DNA of 64,000 nucleotides. Origin: Tenacibaculum dicentrarchi (GTDB lineage: Bacteria > Bacteroidota > Bacteroidia > Flavobacteriales > Flavobacteriaceae). The notes beneath the pieces were generated by a model. That model had not been told where the DNA came from. It worked only from the letters and a program-made list of their open reading frames with translations, and searched no databases. Both the position numbers and the translations under genes were made by a program. The stretch lies in the NCBI RefSeq assembly GCF_964036635.1, contig NZ_OZ038524.1, forward strand, positions 1,989,001-2,053,000, given 5' to 3'. Of the stretch, positions 47,930 to 56,690 are shown piece by piece. Within the stretch, counting starts at the first letter, position 1; every line of letters starts with the position of its first letter.

Positions 47930-47957
47930 AAAAAACCTCCTAATATTGGAGGTTTTT
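47930..47957. terminator. Bidirectional terminator
   Basis: AAAAAACCTCC pairs with GGAGGTTTTTT around 6-7 nt between two convergent genes (stops at 47916 and 47980). Runs on both sides allow action in both directions. Confidence 0.88.
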
Positions 47958-47979
47958 TATATTTAAAAATATTTTTATT

Positions 47980-49482
47980 TTATTGAACAGCTTTTAAGGC
48001 ATCAATATTTCCATACCCAAACTCTGAATTTTTATTCGGATAAAAAGAAGCTGACTCTTTCATTTTTTGTAATACTTGATTTCTATTCCAAGATGGATTT
48101 TTAGCCCATACCAAAGCGGCAATACCTGCTGTTGTTGCTGTCGCTGCCGATGAACCACCTATATAATTTGCTTGTTCATCAAAATAACTTAATACCGCTA
48201 TAAAATTACCCGCACCAGTTTTTCTCTGCATTTGAACAGTAAAATCAATTTGAGACCCTGTATGACAAATATCACATTGATTATATTCTTCTCCTTCCAT
48301 TATACCTGTTACAGCAACGGTCTCCTTCATGCTTGCTGGAAAAATAACACCATACCAAGTTGTGTATGATGTTGAAGTTCCTCCTGCAGCTAAAATCATT
48401 TTACCCTTACTATAAGCATACTTTATAGCATCTTCTATTTTACCAATACCAAACGGAAAACCTATAGACATTGAAATTACTTTTACATCAGCCCTATCAG
48501 CTAAAGCAATTAAAGCATCTGCAACACCTTTTCTTTCATGATAATCATCTATAACAACATTTTCAACAGCTCTATAAGTAACTAAATTTGCATTATACGC
48601 TACTCCTACAGGTAAATTGTCATCATTTCTAGGAGCTGTAGCTATCGCGGCCATTTTTGTACCATGACCACAACCATCATCAACACCATCATAATTTTTT
48701 GACCAAATTAACCACGAATCTATAAATGTACCATATTTTTCAACGGTTCTTCCTGATGAATATCCGTCATTAAAATATTCGTTCATCCATTTTTGTTCTG
48801 GTGATAATCCTGAATCTATAATTGCAACTGTAACTCCCTTACCCGTACTATAATCCCAAGCAGCTGGAATATTATGTGCATCAAAAGTCCAAGGAACTCT
48901 TGCACCAGGTAAAACTGTTCTATAATCATTTTGTTCTAAAACTGCCGTTCCATAGCCGCATCCCGAGCTTCCTGAAGATGATTTTGCCGTTAAACGTGCT
49001 GATGTTTTAGTTGATTCTTCAAATTGATAACCACCTGGTTCAATATAACGTACTCTGCTATCTTTTAAAAGTGCTGCTATAACCTGTTTATTAGTTACTT
49101 TTATATCTAAAACATTGATTACTTCATCAGCATATAATTCAGTATTAGCTCCTCTAGCTGATGTTTTTTGAAAACCACGTACTAATTCAATAATTTCAGA
49201 TTTTACATCATTCGATTTAGAGCTTCTTGCAAAACTATTTTTAGAGTTACCATAACCTATTGTTAAAACATTTTGACCATGTTTTACTGCACTCCAAATT
49301 GTATTTACACTTTGTGTATTCCAATTAAAATGTCCTGTAGTTTTTAATGATTTCTCAATAATCGTATTAATTTCCTGTTTTGAAAGCTCTTTATTTTGCT
49401 GTACAGGCATTTCTAGTACGTTATCGTTAGTACATGAAAACATTGTAATAACAATAGCTAAGCTTACTAATTTTTTTTTCAT
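47980..49482 (-). CDS. Subtilisin-like (S8) lipoprotein peptidase
   Basis: The 500-residue protein has a lipoprotein signal (lipobox MFSC, Cys ~17), an I9-like pro-region (VLDIKVTNKQVIAALLKDSR, RVRYIEPGGYQFEE) and an S8 domain: Asp in VAIIDSGLSPEQ near 223, His in GCGHGTKMAAI near 273, Ser in IGGSSAATATTAGIAAL near 442. All three catalytic residues are present. It would be held at the cell envelope or outer surface as a protease. It stands alone on the minus strand before the M28 gene. Confidence 0.93.
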   Translation of the reverse strand: MKKKLVSLAIVITMFSCTNDNVLEMPVQQNKELSKQEINTIIEKSLKTTGHFNWNTQSVNTIWSAVKHGQNVLTIGYGNSKNSFARSSKSNDVKSEIIELVRGFQKTSARGANTELYADEVINVLDIKVTNKQVIAALLKDSRVRYIEPGGYQFEESTKTSARLTAKSSSGSSGCGYGTAVLEQNDYRTVLPGARVPWTFDAHNIPAAWDYSTGKGVTVAIIDSGLSPEQKWMNEYFNDGYSSGRTVEKYGTFIDSWLIWSKNYDGVDDGCGHGTKMAAIATAPRNDDNLPVGVAYNANLVTYRAVENVVIDDYHERKGVADALIALADRADVKVISMSIGFPFGIGKIEDAIKYAYSKGKMILAAGGTSTSYTTWYGVIFPASMKETVAVTGIMEGEEYNQCDICHTGSQIDFTVQMQRKTGAGNFIAVLSYFDEQANYIGGSSAATATTAGIAALVWAKNPSWNRNQVLQKMKESASFYPNKNSEFGYGNIDALKAVQ

Positions 49483-49575
49483 CTTTGAAGGATTTTTATT
49501 TTAATTAAACTACTGCGAATATAATAACCTCTATAATAGAATCATTTATTAAGCAAGATAAATTTCAGACAAAAA

Positions 49576-50598
49576 TTACTCTTCTAAAACAACCCTTGTA
49601 GGCGTATCTTTTCCGTTGATAATACTCTCTGTTCCTTTTGCTACCGCTTTAATCGTTTGAGTAATTACCCCCATATTTAAGGTTTTTGCTTCATCAGAAA
49701 CCTTATGATAATCTTTATCAACATCAATTGGCGTAGTAGAAAACGTATGACTTGGTACTCCTAAACGTGCCAAAGAAGCATTGTCTGACCTAAAAAATAA
49801 ATTAAATTTCTCATACGGATCAGGAAATAACTGATACCCTGTACCTACCAAATTCTTTTGGATAATTTTACCAAAATCAGAACGTTCAAACCCTGTTAGC
49901 CAAGCGGTATTTTTACCAAAACTTGGCGTTTTACCTATCATTTCTAAATTAATTCCTGCAACAAATTTGGTAGGGTCGATTCCTTTTCCAAAAAAATCAG
50001 AACCAACTAAGCCCATTTCTTCAGCAGTAAAACACACAAATAAAATAGTACGTTCATTTGTACCTTTTTGAGCAAAATATTCGGCTAATGTTAGCACTCC
50101 AACAACCCCTGAAGCATCATCATTTGCACCGTTAAAAATCACATCTCCTTCTACCGATTTTTTTACACCTAAATGATCATGATGCGCAGAAATCACTACA
50201 ATTTCTTCCTTTTTACTTTTCCCTTCTAAAACCCCAATAATATTACTCATTTTAATGCCTTTATGCGTAAAATTCTGGCGATAAGTAGCCAAATTTCTAT
50301 AGGTTTTTAACCCAATACGCTTAAACTGGTTTTCAATATAAACAGTTGCTTTTTCCATCCCTTGAGTTCCAGGTTTACGCCCTTGCATTTCATCCGAAGC
50401 CAAGGTGTATAAATGTTTTTTAACCGATAATGAATCAAATACAAAAGCCTTTTTCACACTCTTTTTAGCTGTATTTGTAATTACTTCAAATGAAGGTTTA
50501 GCCGTTTTATTCTGATCATTTTTCACTGTTTTACATGACGATAAAAACATCGGAATAAAGGCTGACACGTATACTATTTTTTTAATATTGTTTTTCAT
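49576..50598 (-). CDS. M28-family metallopeptidase lipoprotein
   Basis: The 340-residue protein has a lipoprotein signal (lipobox SSC in FLSSCKTVK). The M28 zinc ligands are in ISAHHDHLGV, GANDDASGV and TAEEMGLVGS, with later Asp/His positions in HKVSDE. It is likely an envelope aminopeptidase. It lies 93 bp upstream of the S8 gene on the same strand and may share a transcript, which would give an extracellular protein-degrading pair. Confidence 0.92.
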   Translation of the reverse strand: MKNNIKKIVYVSAFIPMFLSSCKTVKNDQNKTAKPSFEVITNTAKKSVKKAFVFDSLSVKKHLYTLASDEMQGRKPGTQGMEKATVYIENQFKRIGLKTYRNLATYRQNFTHKGIKMSNIIGVLEGKSKKEEIVVISAHHDHLGVKKSVEGDVIFNGANDDASGVVGVLTLAEYFAQKGTNERTILFVCFTAEEMGLVGSDFFGKGIDPTKFVAGINLEMIGKTPSFGKNTAWLTGFERSDFGKIIQKNLVGTGYQLFPDPYEKFNLFFRSDNASLARLGVPSHTFSTTPIDVDKDYHKVSDEAKTLNMGVITQTIKAVAKGTESIINGKDTPTRVVLEE

Positions 50599-50676
50599 TT
50601 CAGTATAATTTGGGTGTAATTTTTAGGGTCGATTCTTATTTAATTTAAAACCGCTAAAATAGCTAAATTAATTTCT

Positions 50677-50684
50677 TAATTTTG
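50677..50684 (+). promoter_or_regulatory. kdsA promoter -7 box
   Basis: TAATTTTG matches TAnnTTTG and lies 23 bp before the ATG at 50708. Confidence 0.5.
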
Positions 50685-50707
50685 TTGAAAACCTACAACT
50701 TAAAATC

Positions 50708-51526
50708 ATGGATTTAAATCTTATTCCGAATATAAAACATACTAATGCTAACAATTTTTTCCTTTTAGCAGGTCCTTGTGCTATTGAAAGTGAAGAGATG
50801 GCAATGCGAATTGCTGAAAAAGTACTTACAATTACTGATAAATTACAAATTCCTTATATTTTTAAAGGAAGTTTTAAAAAAGCAAACCGAAGTAGAATTG
50901 ATAGTTTTACGGGAATTGGTGATGAAAAAGCGTTAAAAATTCTAAGAAAAGTTTCTGAAACCTTCAATGTTCCTACGGTTACTGATATTCACGAAGTTTC
51001 AGATGCCTACAAAGCTGCCGAATATGTCGATATTTTACAAATTCCTGCTTTTTTAGTACGTCAGACCGATTTAGTGGTAGCTGCCGCAAAAACTGGTAAA
51101 GTTGTTAATTTGAAAAAAGGGCAGTTTATGAGTCCTGAAGCAATGCAACACGCCGTTAAAAAAGTTCACGATGCAGGAAACCAACAAGCATGGATTACCG
51201 ACCGAGGAACTATGTTTGGCTACCAAGATATGATTGTCGATTTTAGAGGAATCCCAACCATGCGTGAATTTGCGCCTACGGTTTTAGATGTAACTCATTC
51301 GCTACAGCAACCCAACCAAACAAGTGGTGTTACTGGTGGAAGACCCGATATGATTGAAACAATCGCAAGAGCTGGAGTTGTTAATAATGTCGATGGATTA
51401 TTTATTGAAACACATTTTGACCCTGCAAATGCAAAAAGTGACGGTGCTAATATGTTACACCTTGATTATTTAGAAAAGCTATTAACAAACTTAGTAGCCA
51501 TTAGAAAAACTGTCAATAATTTATAG
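50708..51526 (+). CDS. kdsA: 3-deoxy-8-phosphooctulonate synthase
   Basis: KdsA condenses arabinose 5-phosphate and PEP to Kdo 8-phosphate for lipopolysaccharide. The 272-residue protein has GPCAIESEEMA, KGSFKKANRS, the NLKKGQFMSPEAM region, TDRGTMFGY, THSLQQPN and the C-terminal GLFIETHFDP, i.e. all family motifs. It is complete and starts at the usual place. Confidence 0.97.
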   Translation: MDLNLIPNIKHTNANNFFLLAGPCAIESEEMAMRIAEKVLTITDKLQIPYIFKGSFKKANRSRIDSFTGIGDEKALKILRKVSETFNVPTVTDIHEVSDAYKAAEYVDILQIPAFLVRQTDLVVAAAKTGKVVNLKKGQFMSPEAMQHAVKKVHDAGNQQAWITDRGTMFGYQDMIVDFRGIPTMREFAPTVLDVTHSLQQPNQTSGVTGGRPDMIETIARAGVVNNVDGLFIETHFDPANAKSDGANMLHLDYLEKLLTNLVAIRKTVNNL

Positions 51527-51566
51527 GCACAATTTTTGATAAATAAAGTTGTTTTAAACTCTTGTT

Positions 51567-52526
51567 ATGAAGCAACTTTATTTATTTTTAGCACTCCTTA
51601 TTACTAGCACTACCCTATCGGCTCAAGATTTTTCAATTGTTGATGCCAAAATAAAAACCTACCCTAAAAGAATTACCGCCAAAAAATTAGCTGACAAAAT
51701 TTCTACCGATTTTACTTCTGATAATGAAAAAGTAAGAGCCTTATTTAGCTGGCTTGCTTTTAATATTCGATACGATTTAATTGCATTTAATAACCTTAGT
51801 GCCAGAAAAACACAGTTTAGCTATAGAAACGAAGCTGAAAAAAAAGCGAAAATTAAAGCTATAAAAGATGCTATTGTAAAAAAAACATTAGCTAGAAGAA
51901 GTGGAATTTGTGAAGATTATGCACAAACATTTGCTAATATTTGTACGCTTTTAAATATTGAAAACGAAATAATAAAAGGTAATGTTCGAATTTCTTCAAA
52001 CGATATTGGTAAGGTAAATAACCAACCGAATCATGCTTGGAATGCTGTAAAACTGAACAATAAATGGCTATATTTAGATGCTACTTGGGCAGCAGGAGCT
52101 GTTAAAAACGGACGTTGGCAACGTAATTTTAATGATTATTATTTTAATATTCCTAAAGAAAAATATTTTTTAACCCATTTTCCTGAAGATATTTTATGGC
52201 AATTACGTGTAAAACGAATGTCTTTAAAAAGCTACTTTCAGCAACCAATATACACCACTGATTTCCTTAAAAAACAATACAAATTAATAGCTCCAACTAC
52301 TGGTATCATTACTAAAAAAACAAATACACCCATTACTTTTATCCTTGAAAATATTGCTAAAAACCAATCTATATATTGTGGATTTAAAGGTGTAAAATAT
52401 GCTCAAAAACCAAAAATTTCTTTCGAAAAAAATCAGACAATTGTAAGTATTCTTCCTCCTAAAAACAGCAACGAAGTTTTTTTACTTATTGACAAACAGG
52501 TTGTAGCAATCTTTTTAATAAAATAA
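51567..52526 (+). CDS. Transglutaminase-like exported protein
   Basis: The 319-residue protein has a signal peptide (LYLFLALLITSTTLSAQ) and the transglutaminase-like core NEKVRALFSWLAFNIRYD, candidate Cys in RRSGICEDYAQTF, His in NHAWNAVKLNNKW and Asp in LYLDATWAAG. The motif order matches the gene at the start of the window, with which it shares HxWNxVKLNNKW. It is probably a paralogue. It lies 40 bp after kdsA and may be co-transcribed. Confidence 0.88.
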   Translation: MKQLYLFLALLITSTTLSAQDFSIVDAKIKTYPKRITAKKLADKISTDFTSDNEKVRALFSWLAFNIRYDLIAFNNLSARKTQFSYRNEAEKKAKIKAIKDAIVKKTLARRSGICEDYAQTFANICTLLNIENEIIKGNVRISSNDIGKVNNQPNHAWNAVKLNNKWLYLDATWAAGAVKNGRWQRNFNDYYFNIPKEKYFLTHFPEDILWQLRVKRMSLKSYFQQPIYTTDFLKKQYKLIAPTTGIITKKTNTPITFILENIAKNQSIYCGFKGVKYAQKPKISFEKNQTIVSILPPKNSNEVFLLIDKQVVAIFLIK

Positions 52527-52551
52527 ATTACTATTTAAATAAAGATTTTTT

Positions 52552-52637
52552 AGAAGCTATTTCCCGCTTTCCGCACTCGCTTTTTTTTGAAGAAAAATCA
52601 AAAAAAGAGCTCAAACAAAGCTTCAATCGGGGCTAGG
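52552..52637 (+). repeat. Dispersed intergenic repeat family 1, copy 4
   Basis: It has GCTATTTCCCGCTTTCCGCA and CTTCAATCGGGGCTAGG arms. The first stem C:G pair present in copies 1-3 is lost from both sides here. It starts 26 bp after the transglutaminase stop. Confidence 0.9.
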
Positions 52638-52684
52638 AATTTAGTACATCAAACTTTATTTTTAACTAAAATTGAATAATCCTC

Positions 52685-52812
52685 TTCAAATTATCGATAC
52701 TATTTTAATTCCTTTTAGTCATTAAAATCACTCGAATTGACAAAAATCATTAAAAAAGCTAAAACATGGCAAATCAGGATGCGATGCTGAACTAAATTCA
52801 GGATGATGTTTA
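52685..52812 (+). mobile_element. Truncated MITE-like fragment C
   Basis: This stretch matches the middle of element B (61143-61262) closely, for example TAATTCCTTTTAGTCATT and GCAAATCAGGATGCG, but lacks both terminal repeats. It lies 48 bp after repeat copy 4. The rest of the 385-bp gap before rmuC shows nothing else. Confidence 0.7.
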
Positions 52813-52911
52813 GCTATTTAAAATAAAAAAAACATTTTTAAGCGCATTAATAAAGAAAAACAGTAATTTTAAACATCTACTAATTAACACTTTATAAAAA
52901 ACAAAAAAGCT

Positions 52912-54573
52912 ATGGAACAAACTATTATTTATCTTATTGTAGGCGTGCTACTCGGCGCTGTTATTGGTTGGTTTATCGGAAACTTAAAAACAAATTCGAA
53001 AATTAATTCCATTAAAGAAAAAACTCAAACAGCATTTAATTTAATCGATAAAGAATTTGATTCTTTTAAAGCGACCTCAAAACATCAGCAAGCACAACAA
53101 ACTGCAACTATTTCCGAAAAAGAAAAACTAATTACAAACAAAGAAAATCAATTAAAAGCATCCGAAGAAAATAGGTTATTTTTAGAAAAAGAAAAAGCAA
53201 CATTAGTAGCAAATAATAATTCAATATCAAAAATACTTTTAGAAAAACAAGAATTTATTATCAATTTAGAAGAACAAATTATTCTTAAAACATCAGAAAA
53301 TAAAAACCTATCAAACGAATTATCTACTAAAAATGCCAATTTTAACGCTGCTAAACATACACTTACACAACATGCTGATACTATTGAAAAACAAACATCA
53401 GCATATGATAACCTAAAAGAAAAGTTTAATGCAATAAATGAACACTTAGCCACTGCAAACGCCAAAATTGTTTCATCAAACGAAAAACTAAGCCGAGAAA
53501 AAAACGAAATTAAAGAACTTAGAAATCAGTTTAATACTGAATTTCAAAATATTGCGAGTCAAATTTTAAAAGAAAATACCAAATCTTTTTCAGAAGTTAA
53601 TGAATCTAAAATTAAAGAATTATTAAATCCTTTAAATAAAGATATTAAAGAATTTAAAACTAAAGTCGAAGATGTTTATAATAAAGAAAGTAAAGAGCGT
53701 TTTTCTTTAGGTGAAAAAGTTAAGGAATTAGCCGAAAAAAGTGAACAAATTAGTCAAGATGCCATCAATTTAACAAATGCGTTAAAAGGCGAAGCAAAAA
53801 CCCAAGGAAACTGGGGCGAAATGATTTTAGAGAGTATTTTAGAAAAATCTGGCTTGCGTAAAAATGAAGAATATTTTATGGAGCATGAGCTAAAAGACGA
53901 GAACGGAAAAGCAATTCGTTCCGATGCTGAAGGTAAAAAAATGCGCCCCGATGCGGTTATAAAATATCCTGATAACAGAAATGTAATTATCGATTCGAAA
54001 GTTTCGTTAAATGCCTTTACCCGATATATTGCTAGTTCAGATGTCGATACGCAAAAACAAGAATTGACCGCACATATTTCGGCAATCAAAAATCATATTG
54101 TTGCATTGAGCACAAAAGGCTATGATGATTATAATAAATCCTTAGATTTTGTAATGATGTTCATCCCTAGTGAGCCAGCATATATTGCGGCAATGCAAGG
54201 CGATCACAACCTTTGGAATTACGCTTACGACAAGCGTATTTTATTAATGAATCCAACAAATTTAATAACTTCATTAAAGTTAATTGTCGATTTATGGAAG
54301 CGTGAGTATCAAAATCAAAACTCGATTGCTATTGCTGAAAGAGGTGCTAAATTATATGATAAATTTGTTCTTTTTATTGAAAATTTAGAAAAAGTAGGGA
54401 AATATATCGACAACGCACAAACATCTTACAATACCGCATTTAAACAATTAAGTACAGGAAATGATAATTTGGTTTTACAAGCAAGTAAATTACAAAAATT
54501 AGGCATCAAAAATAAAAAAGAACTCTCTAAAGAATTGAAAAATAAAGCTGCTAATCAGCTAGAAATAATCTAA
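52912..54573 (+). CDS. rmuC: RmuC-family DNA recombination protein
   Basis: The 553-residue protein has an N-terminal membrane helix (IIYLIVGVLLGAVIGWFIG), a long coiled coil (about residues 40-230) and the RmuC nuclease-like domain with NWGEMILESILEKSGL, MRPDAVIKYPDNRNVIIDSK and VSLNAFTRY. RmuC limits recombination at DNA inverted repeats in E. coli and may cut DNA. It is complete. Confidence 0.93.
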   Translation: MEQTIIYLIVGVLLGAVIGWFIGNLKTNSKINSIKEKTQTAFNLIDKEFDSFKATSKHQQAQQTATISEKEKLITNKENQLKASEENRLFLEKEKATLVANNNSISKILLEKQEFIINLEEQIILKTSENKNLSNELSTKNANFNAAKHTLTQHADTIEKQTSAYDNLKEKFNAINEHLATANAKIVSSNEKLSREKNEIKELRNQFNTEFQNIASQILKENTKSFSEVNESKIKELLNPLNKDIKEFKTKVEDVYNKESKERFSLGEKVKELAEKSEQISQDAINLTNALKGEAKTQGNWGEMILESILEKSGLRKNEEYFMEHELKDENGKAIRSDAEGKKMRPDAVIKYPDNRNVIIDSKVSLNAFTRYIASSDVDTQKQELTAHISAIKNHIVALSTKGYDDYNKSLDFVMMFIPSEPAYIAAMQGDHNLWNYAYDKRILLMNPTNLITSLKLIVDLWKREYQNQNSIAIAERGAKLYDKFVLFIENLEKVGKYIDNAQTSYNTAFKQLSTGNDNLVLQASKLQKLGIKNKKELSKELKNKAANQLEII

Positions 54574-54613
54574 AAAAAATCCGCTGTTATTTTGAAATAA
54601 CAGCGGATTTTTA
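54574..54613. terminator. Bidirectional terminator between rmuC and DUF3820 gene
   Basis: AAAATCCGCTGTTATT pairs with AATAACAGCGGATTTT around about 5 nt, with A and T runs outside. It serves both convergent genes. Confidence 0.88.
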
Positions 54614-54626
54614 TATGAATAAAAAA

Positions 54627-54842
54627 TTAACTTCTAATTTTTCGTAAAATATCTTCCAAACCATTTAATTGCATTTCATAAACCAAGCCCATCATTTTAC
54701 CTAGTTTCCCAGCAGGAAAGCCTTTGTTTTTATACCAAACAATATAATGTTCAGGTAAATCAACCAAATAATAACCTTTATATTTTCCAAAAGGCATCCG
54801 CATTTGGGCTGTATCAATTAAAAATTGCTTGTCTGCTAACAT
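54627..54842 (-). CDS. DUF3820 protein
   Basis: The 71-residue protein has MPFGKYKGYYLVDLPEHYI and WYKNKGFPAGKLG, the signature of DUF3820. The FGKYKG motif also occurs in the C-terminal domain of the exonuclease at 18618, so it may be a nucleic-acid-related module. It is 5 bp after the NAD(P)-dependent enzyme gene on the same strand. Function unknown. Confidence 0.88.
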   Translation of the reverse strand: MLADKQFLIDTAQMRMPFGKYKGYYLVDLPEHYIVWYKNKGFPAGKLGKMMGLVYEMQLNGLEDILRKIRS

Positions 54843-54847
54843 ACTTA

Positions 54848-56056
54848 TTATTCTTCGCCGTTTACATAGGCTTGTAAATAGGCATAACGCTCGGCTAATT
54901 TTCCGTTTTTTGTGGTCATTTTAGCGCGTTTTAAAACACCGTCTTTATCGTCATTGAAAAAAGCTGGAATTACGTTTTCTAAAAACATTTCTCCAAATCC
55001 TTCACTGGCATCTTTTGGTAATTCACAAGGTAAATTATCAACAGCCATTACAGTTATGGCATTTTCAGATGTAAAACAAACCTCTTTTTCGGTTTGAGCA
55101 TCATAGCCATAAATAGGATCAGCAATTGTTGACGAACGAAGTGTTGTTGCTACCGGACCATCAACATCACAAGAAATATCAGCGACATATTTAATTTTAA
55201 AATCAGCATGTTTTGCATCTTGTCTAGTAAATAAATACGGCGCTCCATCACCATAAAAATGACCTGCTATAAAGAAATCAGTCACTTTTGCATAGGGCAT
55301 AAAATTACTTTGATAACCGCTCGGGTCTTTATAAAAAGCAAACTTCTCACCTACTTTACCATCGATGCGCTTGTTATATTCCATCACATCCGACACGCAA
55401 TATACAGGCTCGGTAAAATCAGCCGTTAAATATAAAGCATCACTAATTTGTTTAATTTTTAAATAATCTAAAATTTCTTTAGCTCCGTGTGCTACTTTAC
55501 CTGTCCCAGTAAGTAAAATTTTAATATTTGGCAACGTAATTTTGTCTAATTCAGATTTTACAGCATCTAAATCAGTAAGAGTTTCTACTTTTGGTAAAGT
55601 GAATAATTTTTCACGTAAACCTAAAGCCCTAAAACCATTGTAAGCACCTACTAAACCTGCATAACGTCCAAAACCAATTAATCGAGCACCATTTTCTTTA
55701 ATGATGGTTTCGTGATCGTACATTTCAATGTTTTTTGCTAACATTCCTTGTAATAACACACGGTTGTAAGGTTGCTTTTTAATGGTATGTGAAAAGAAAA
55801 AATATTTTTTATTCGGAATTAAAGCCTCTAAAGGAACTTCTTTTACCCCTAATAATACATCACAATCAGACATATCGCTTACAACTTCTAAGCCTGCATC
55901 TTTATAAGCTTGATCGCTAAAAACACGAATATCTGAACTTTCTACTACTATTTCTGCCGCTGGAAATTGCGCTTTAAATTCTTGTAACTTTTCAGGAGAA
56001 AATACCACTCTTCTATCTGGTGGATTTTTACGTTCTTTAATAATTCCGAATTTCAT
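54848..56056 (-). CDS. Lysine-ketoglutarate-reductase-like / saccharopine dehydrogenase family enzyme
   Basis: I start it at 56056 (MKFGIIKERKNPPDRRVVFS), nine codons inside the longest frame. The 402-residue protein has the AlaDh/PNT N-terminal part with FFSHTIKKQPYNRVLLQG and IGFGRYAGLVGAYNGFRALG, and a second half with LTGTGKVAHGAKEIL and DISCDVDGPVATTLRSSTIA, close to the LYS1/LKR pattern. It probably acts on lysine and 2-oxoglutarate, or another amino acid. No saccharopine dehydrogenase partner is adjacent, so I do not assign direction or substrate firmly. Confidence 0.75.
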   Translation of the reverse strand: MKFGIIKERKNPPDRRVVFSPEKLQEFKAQFPAAEIVVESSDIRVFSDQAYKDAGLEVVSDMSDCDVLLGVKEVPLEALIPNKKYFFFSHTIKKQPYNRVLLQGMLAKNIEMYDHETIIKENGARLIGFGRYAGLVGAYNGFRALGLREKLFTLPKVETLTDLDAVKSELDKITLPNIKILLTGTGKVAHGAKEILDYLKIKQISDALYLTADFTEPVYCVSDVMEYNKRIDGKVGEKFAFYKDPSGYQSNFMPYAKVTDFFIAGHFYGDGAPYLFTRQDAKHADFKIKYVADISCDVDGPVATTLRSSTIADPIYGYDAQTEKEVCFTSENAITVMAVDNLPCELPKDASEGFGEMFLENVIPAFFNDDKDGVLKRAKMTTKNGKLAERYAYLQAYVNGEE

Positions 56057-56161
56057 GTATGTGTTTTGTATAAAATTAAACAAATAATCTATAATTGTTG
56101 AAAATACAACAATTTAAGCGAAAATACTTGATTTAAATGTATTTTACAAGTAGTTTTTTAT

Positions 56162-56169
56162 TACCTTTG
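56162..56169 (+). promoter_or_regulatory. ssrA promoter -7 box
   Basis: TACCTTTG matches TAnnTTTG about 61 bp before the 5' end of mature tmRNA, leaving a leader to be removed by RNase P. Confidence 0.45.
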
Positions 56170-56229
56170 CATTCTGTATTCAAATATATTAATAATATTT
56201 GATACTATTTTTTTAAATTTTATCATTTT

Positions 56230-56620
56230 GGGGACGACTGGTTTTGACAGCGAGACCAGCGATAATGTAAGCATGCCGAGCAGTGAATAGAAACTCGTAA
56301 ATCTTTATTTCAACTTTTTAAACGGCGAAGATAACTACGCTTTAGCTGCATAATCCGAATCATAGTAAGATTAGCCTCGGCACACAAGGTGTGCAAGCTT
56401 TATGTCCACGAATAGCCTTGATTTACGGCGCTTCACTTTTGGATATCGTAAAAGTAAATATAGAAAACCTGAAGCTTCGACAGATTTTTGAAACTAAAGA
56501 AGATAAGCTTTTAACAGATTGTTCTTAATCAGTTACTTGTCGAAAATTAAGAAAGAAATATGTATGTAGAAAGCATTTGAACTGCTTGTTTGGACCCGGG
56601 TTCGATTCCCGGCGTCTCCA
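56230..56620 (+). ncRNA. ssrA: tmRNA (ssrA)
   Basis: The 5' end GGGGACG pairs with CGTCTCC at 56613-56619, and ACCCGGGTTCGATTCCCGG gives the T arm with discriminator A at 56620; CCA is not encoded. The tag frame reads GGC GAA GAT AAC TAC GCT TTA GCT GCA TAA at 56324-56353, i.e. GEDNYALAA, and ends with the usual ALAA. It rescues stalled ribosomes with SmpB. It is a one-piece tmRNA of about 391 nt. Confidence 0.96.
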
Positions 56621-56627
56621 CTTTTAC

Positions 56628-56658
56628 ACCCTGTAAACCCCGTGTTTACAGGGTTTTT
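56628..56658 (+). terminator. tmRNA terminator
   Basis: ACCCTGTAAAC pairs with GTTTACAGGGT around 5 nt and is followed by T residues, 8 bp after the tmRNA 3' end. Confidence 0.88.
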
Positions 56659-56690
56659 ATTTTTAGGTGATGATTTTACTGATGAAAAAA

